Shown here one piece after another: positions 6,588 through 7,268 of a DNA stretch of 7,268 nucleotides. The position numbers and the translations under genes were made by a program. This DNA is from JAYTXL01 sp043742955 (GTDB lineage Bacteria; Verrucomicrobiota; Verrucomicrobiia; Limisphaerales; JAYTXL01). Under the pieces are notes generated by a model. The model did no database searches. It was not told where the DNA came from and worked only from the letters and a program-made list of their open reading frames with translations. Positions within the stretch are counted from its first letter, which is position 1. Every line of letters begins with the position of its first letter. The stretch covers positions 1-7,268 of the forward strand of contig JAYTXL010000282.1 of the NCBI GenBank assembly GCA_043742955.1, written 5' to 3'.

Positions 6588-6973
6588 TTCGACTTCGATT
6601 TCGCTTTCCGTTTCGGCTGGCCCGCGGTCGTTTCCAAATGGAAAATCTCGTGCAGCGGCCCGGCATCAACCTTGCCATCTGCCCGAAATTGCATGAGCGG
6701 TTCCATGCACTTGGCCCATTCGTCATGGATTTTGGAGCTCCACAATTTATCCCAACCTTTCTGATCGTAAATCTCAGAGTAAAGAAACAGCTGCAGGTCA
6801 TCCCGAAACGTGGTGATTTGCGCAATGCCGCACTTCTCAATCTCGCGGACCAGCTTCGGCCAGATGTTGTCGTGATAGTGCTTGTACTGGGCGAACGAGC
6901 CCGGCTTCAATCGCAGCGTAAAAGCACGGCGAATCACCCGGGATTTCTTTTTGCTCGGTCTGGCGGTTTTCAC
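6584..6973 (-). CDS. L-rhamnose mutarotase family protein (RhaM/DUF718)
   Basis: 129 residues. The core from RRAFTLRLKPGSFAQY to GPLHEIFHLE follows the RhaM family, in which Escherichia coli RhaM interconverts the alpha and beta anomers of L-rhamnose. The hallmark segment YKHYHDNIWPKL carries Tyr30 and His34, equivalent to the active-site Tyr and His of RhaM. Where RhaM has a Trp-Trp pair, this protein has EWAKCM with a single Trp, so the sugar preference may differ; L-fucose or another 6-deoxysugar is possible. Lysine-rich tails at both ends (ARPSKKKSR, PKRKAKSKSK) make it longer than the roughly 104-residue E. coli protein. The start is GTG at 6973, chosen because AAAGGA lies 5 bases upstream. 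It is 21 bp from the propeller gene and coupled to the SDR gene. Confidence 0.88.
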   Translation of the reverse strand: MKTARPSKKKSRVIRRAFTLRLKPGSFAQYKHYHDNIWPKLVREIEKCGIAQITTFRDDLQLFLYSEIYDQKGWDKLWSSKIHDEWAKCMEPLMQFRADGKVDAGPLHEIFHLETTAGQPKRKAKSKSK

Positions 6974-6978
6974 TATGA

Positions 6979-6984
6979 TCCTTT
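6979..6984 (-). promoter_or_regulatory. Shine-Dalgarno for the mutarotase gene
   Basis: On the minus strand AAAGGA lies 5 bases before the GTG start at 6973. It is the clearest ribosome-binding site in the window, since most other starts here lack one, and it decides in favour of the GTG start. Confidence 0.6.
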
Positions 6985-6994
6985 CGCTGGAGGT

Positions 6995-7268
6995 TCAACG
7001 GAGCACGACGGCCTTTTTTCCCTTGGTGGGCAGGTCGAGGAGATAAATCTGGTTCACCGTCTTGAAACGCGCGTGGTCGGTGAATTCCCACACGACGCGT
7101 TTGTCGCGGGTGACTTCAAAGGCCTGCGGTTGCTTGCCCATGAAATTACCGGGAAGATAATTGCAGACGAGGGTGTTTCCGTTCGGCAAACGTTGGCAGC
7201 CGGCCGGCAGCCGCAACGGATTGCCCGGAACCTCGTTCACGCCGAGCTCCCACACGACTTTCAAGCTG
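6995..7268 (-). CDS. Beta-propeller (PQQ-like) repeat protein, C-terminal fragment
   Basis: Only the last 90 or so residues are inside the window; the frame is open to the right edge and the first in-frame TTG is not a credible start. The segment contains two blade-like repeats: KVVWELGV followed by LPAGCQRLPNGNTLVCNY, then KRVVWEFTDHARFKTVNQIYLLD. The VVWE strand and the RLPNGNT turn are typical of PQQ-like or arylsulfotransferase-like propellers that are common as exported proteins in Planctomycetota and Verrucomicrobiota. The gene ends in TGA, 21 bp before the mutarotase start, so it probably heads or belongs to the same operon. No catalytic residues can be judged from this piece; its role in sugar use is unknown. 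Confidence 0.75.
   Translation of the reverse strand, partial: SLKVVWELGVNEVPGNPLRLPAGCQRLPNGNTLVCNYLPGNFMGKQPQAFEVTRDKRVVWEFTDHARFKTVNQIYLLDLPTKGKKAVVLR

Overview
The window is GC-rich bacterial DNA, read as chromosomal and probably from the Verrucomicrobiota (Limisphaerales/Pedosphaera-like). That placement is an inference. It rests on the mix of an esterase with an N-terminal beta-sandwich, a WEF-type beta-propeller protein, start sites that mostly lack a Shine-Dalgarno sequence, and many intergenic palindromic repeats. No marker gene fixes the phylum.

Layout. Positions 1-877 (+) hold the C-terminal part of an SGNH/GDSL hydrolase. Positions 878-1305 have no convincing gene but are full of hairpins and REP/BIME-like repeats. 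Positions 1306-1629 (-) encode an unrecognised two-helix membrane protein. A second copy of the 66-bp repeat lies at 1725-1790, so the small gene sits between two direct copies. From 1805 to the right edge everything is on the minus strand and reads as one operon. In transcription order it encodes: a beta-propeller protein (C-terminus only, 7268-6995), an L-rhamnose mutarotase-family protein (6973-6584), a short-chain dehydrogenase (6587-5760, overlapping the mutarotase gene by 4 bp), an RbsC-type sugar ABC permease (5724-4741), a lipoprotein sugar-binding protein (4473-3349) and a double-domain RbsA-type ABC ATPase (3334-1805).

How the genes fit together. The binding lipoprotein, permease and ATPase form a complete CUT2-type sugar importer. 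The mutarotase would interconvert anomers of the imported sugar, and the SDR could oxidise the sugar or a product. By family, the best guesses are L-rhamnose or L-fucose, but the substrate is not proven by the sequence. No isomerase, kinase or aldolase is visible; the operon continues upstream beyond the window.

The most unusual features are repeats rather than new enzymes. A 130-bp MITE-like element with terminal inverted repeats sits between the permease and binding-protein genes. A second palindrome is translated as part of the binding protein's unusually long signal peptide. The REP-like 66-mer duplication brackets the small membrane gene. The ATPase also has an altered Walker B in its second half. 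I did not find a clearly new biological system; most of the window is an ordinary sugar-uptake operon with accessory repeats.
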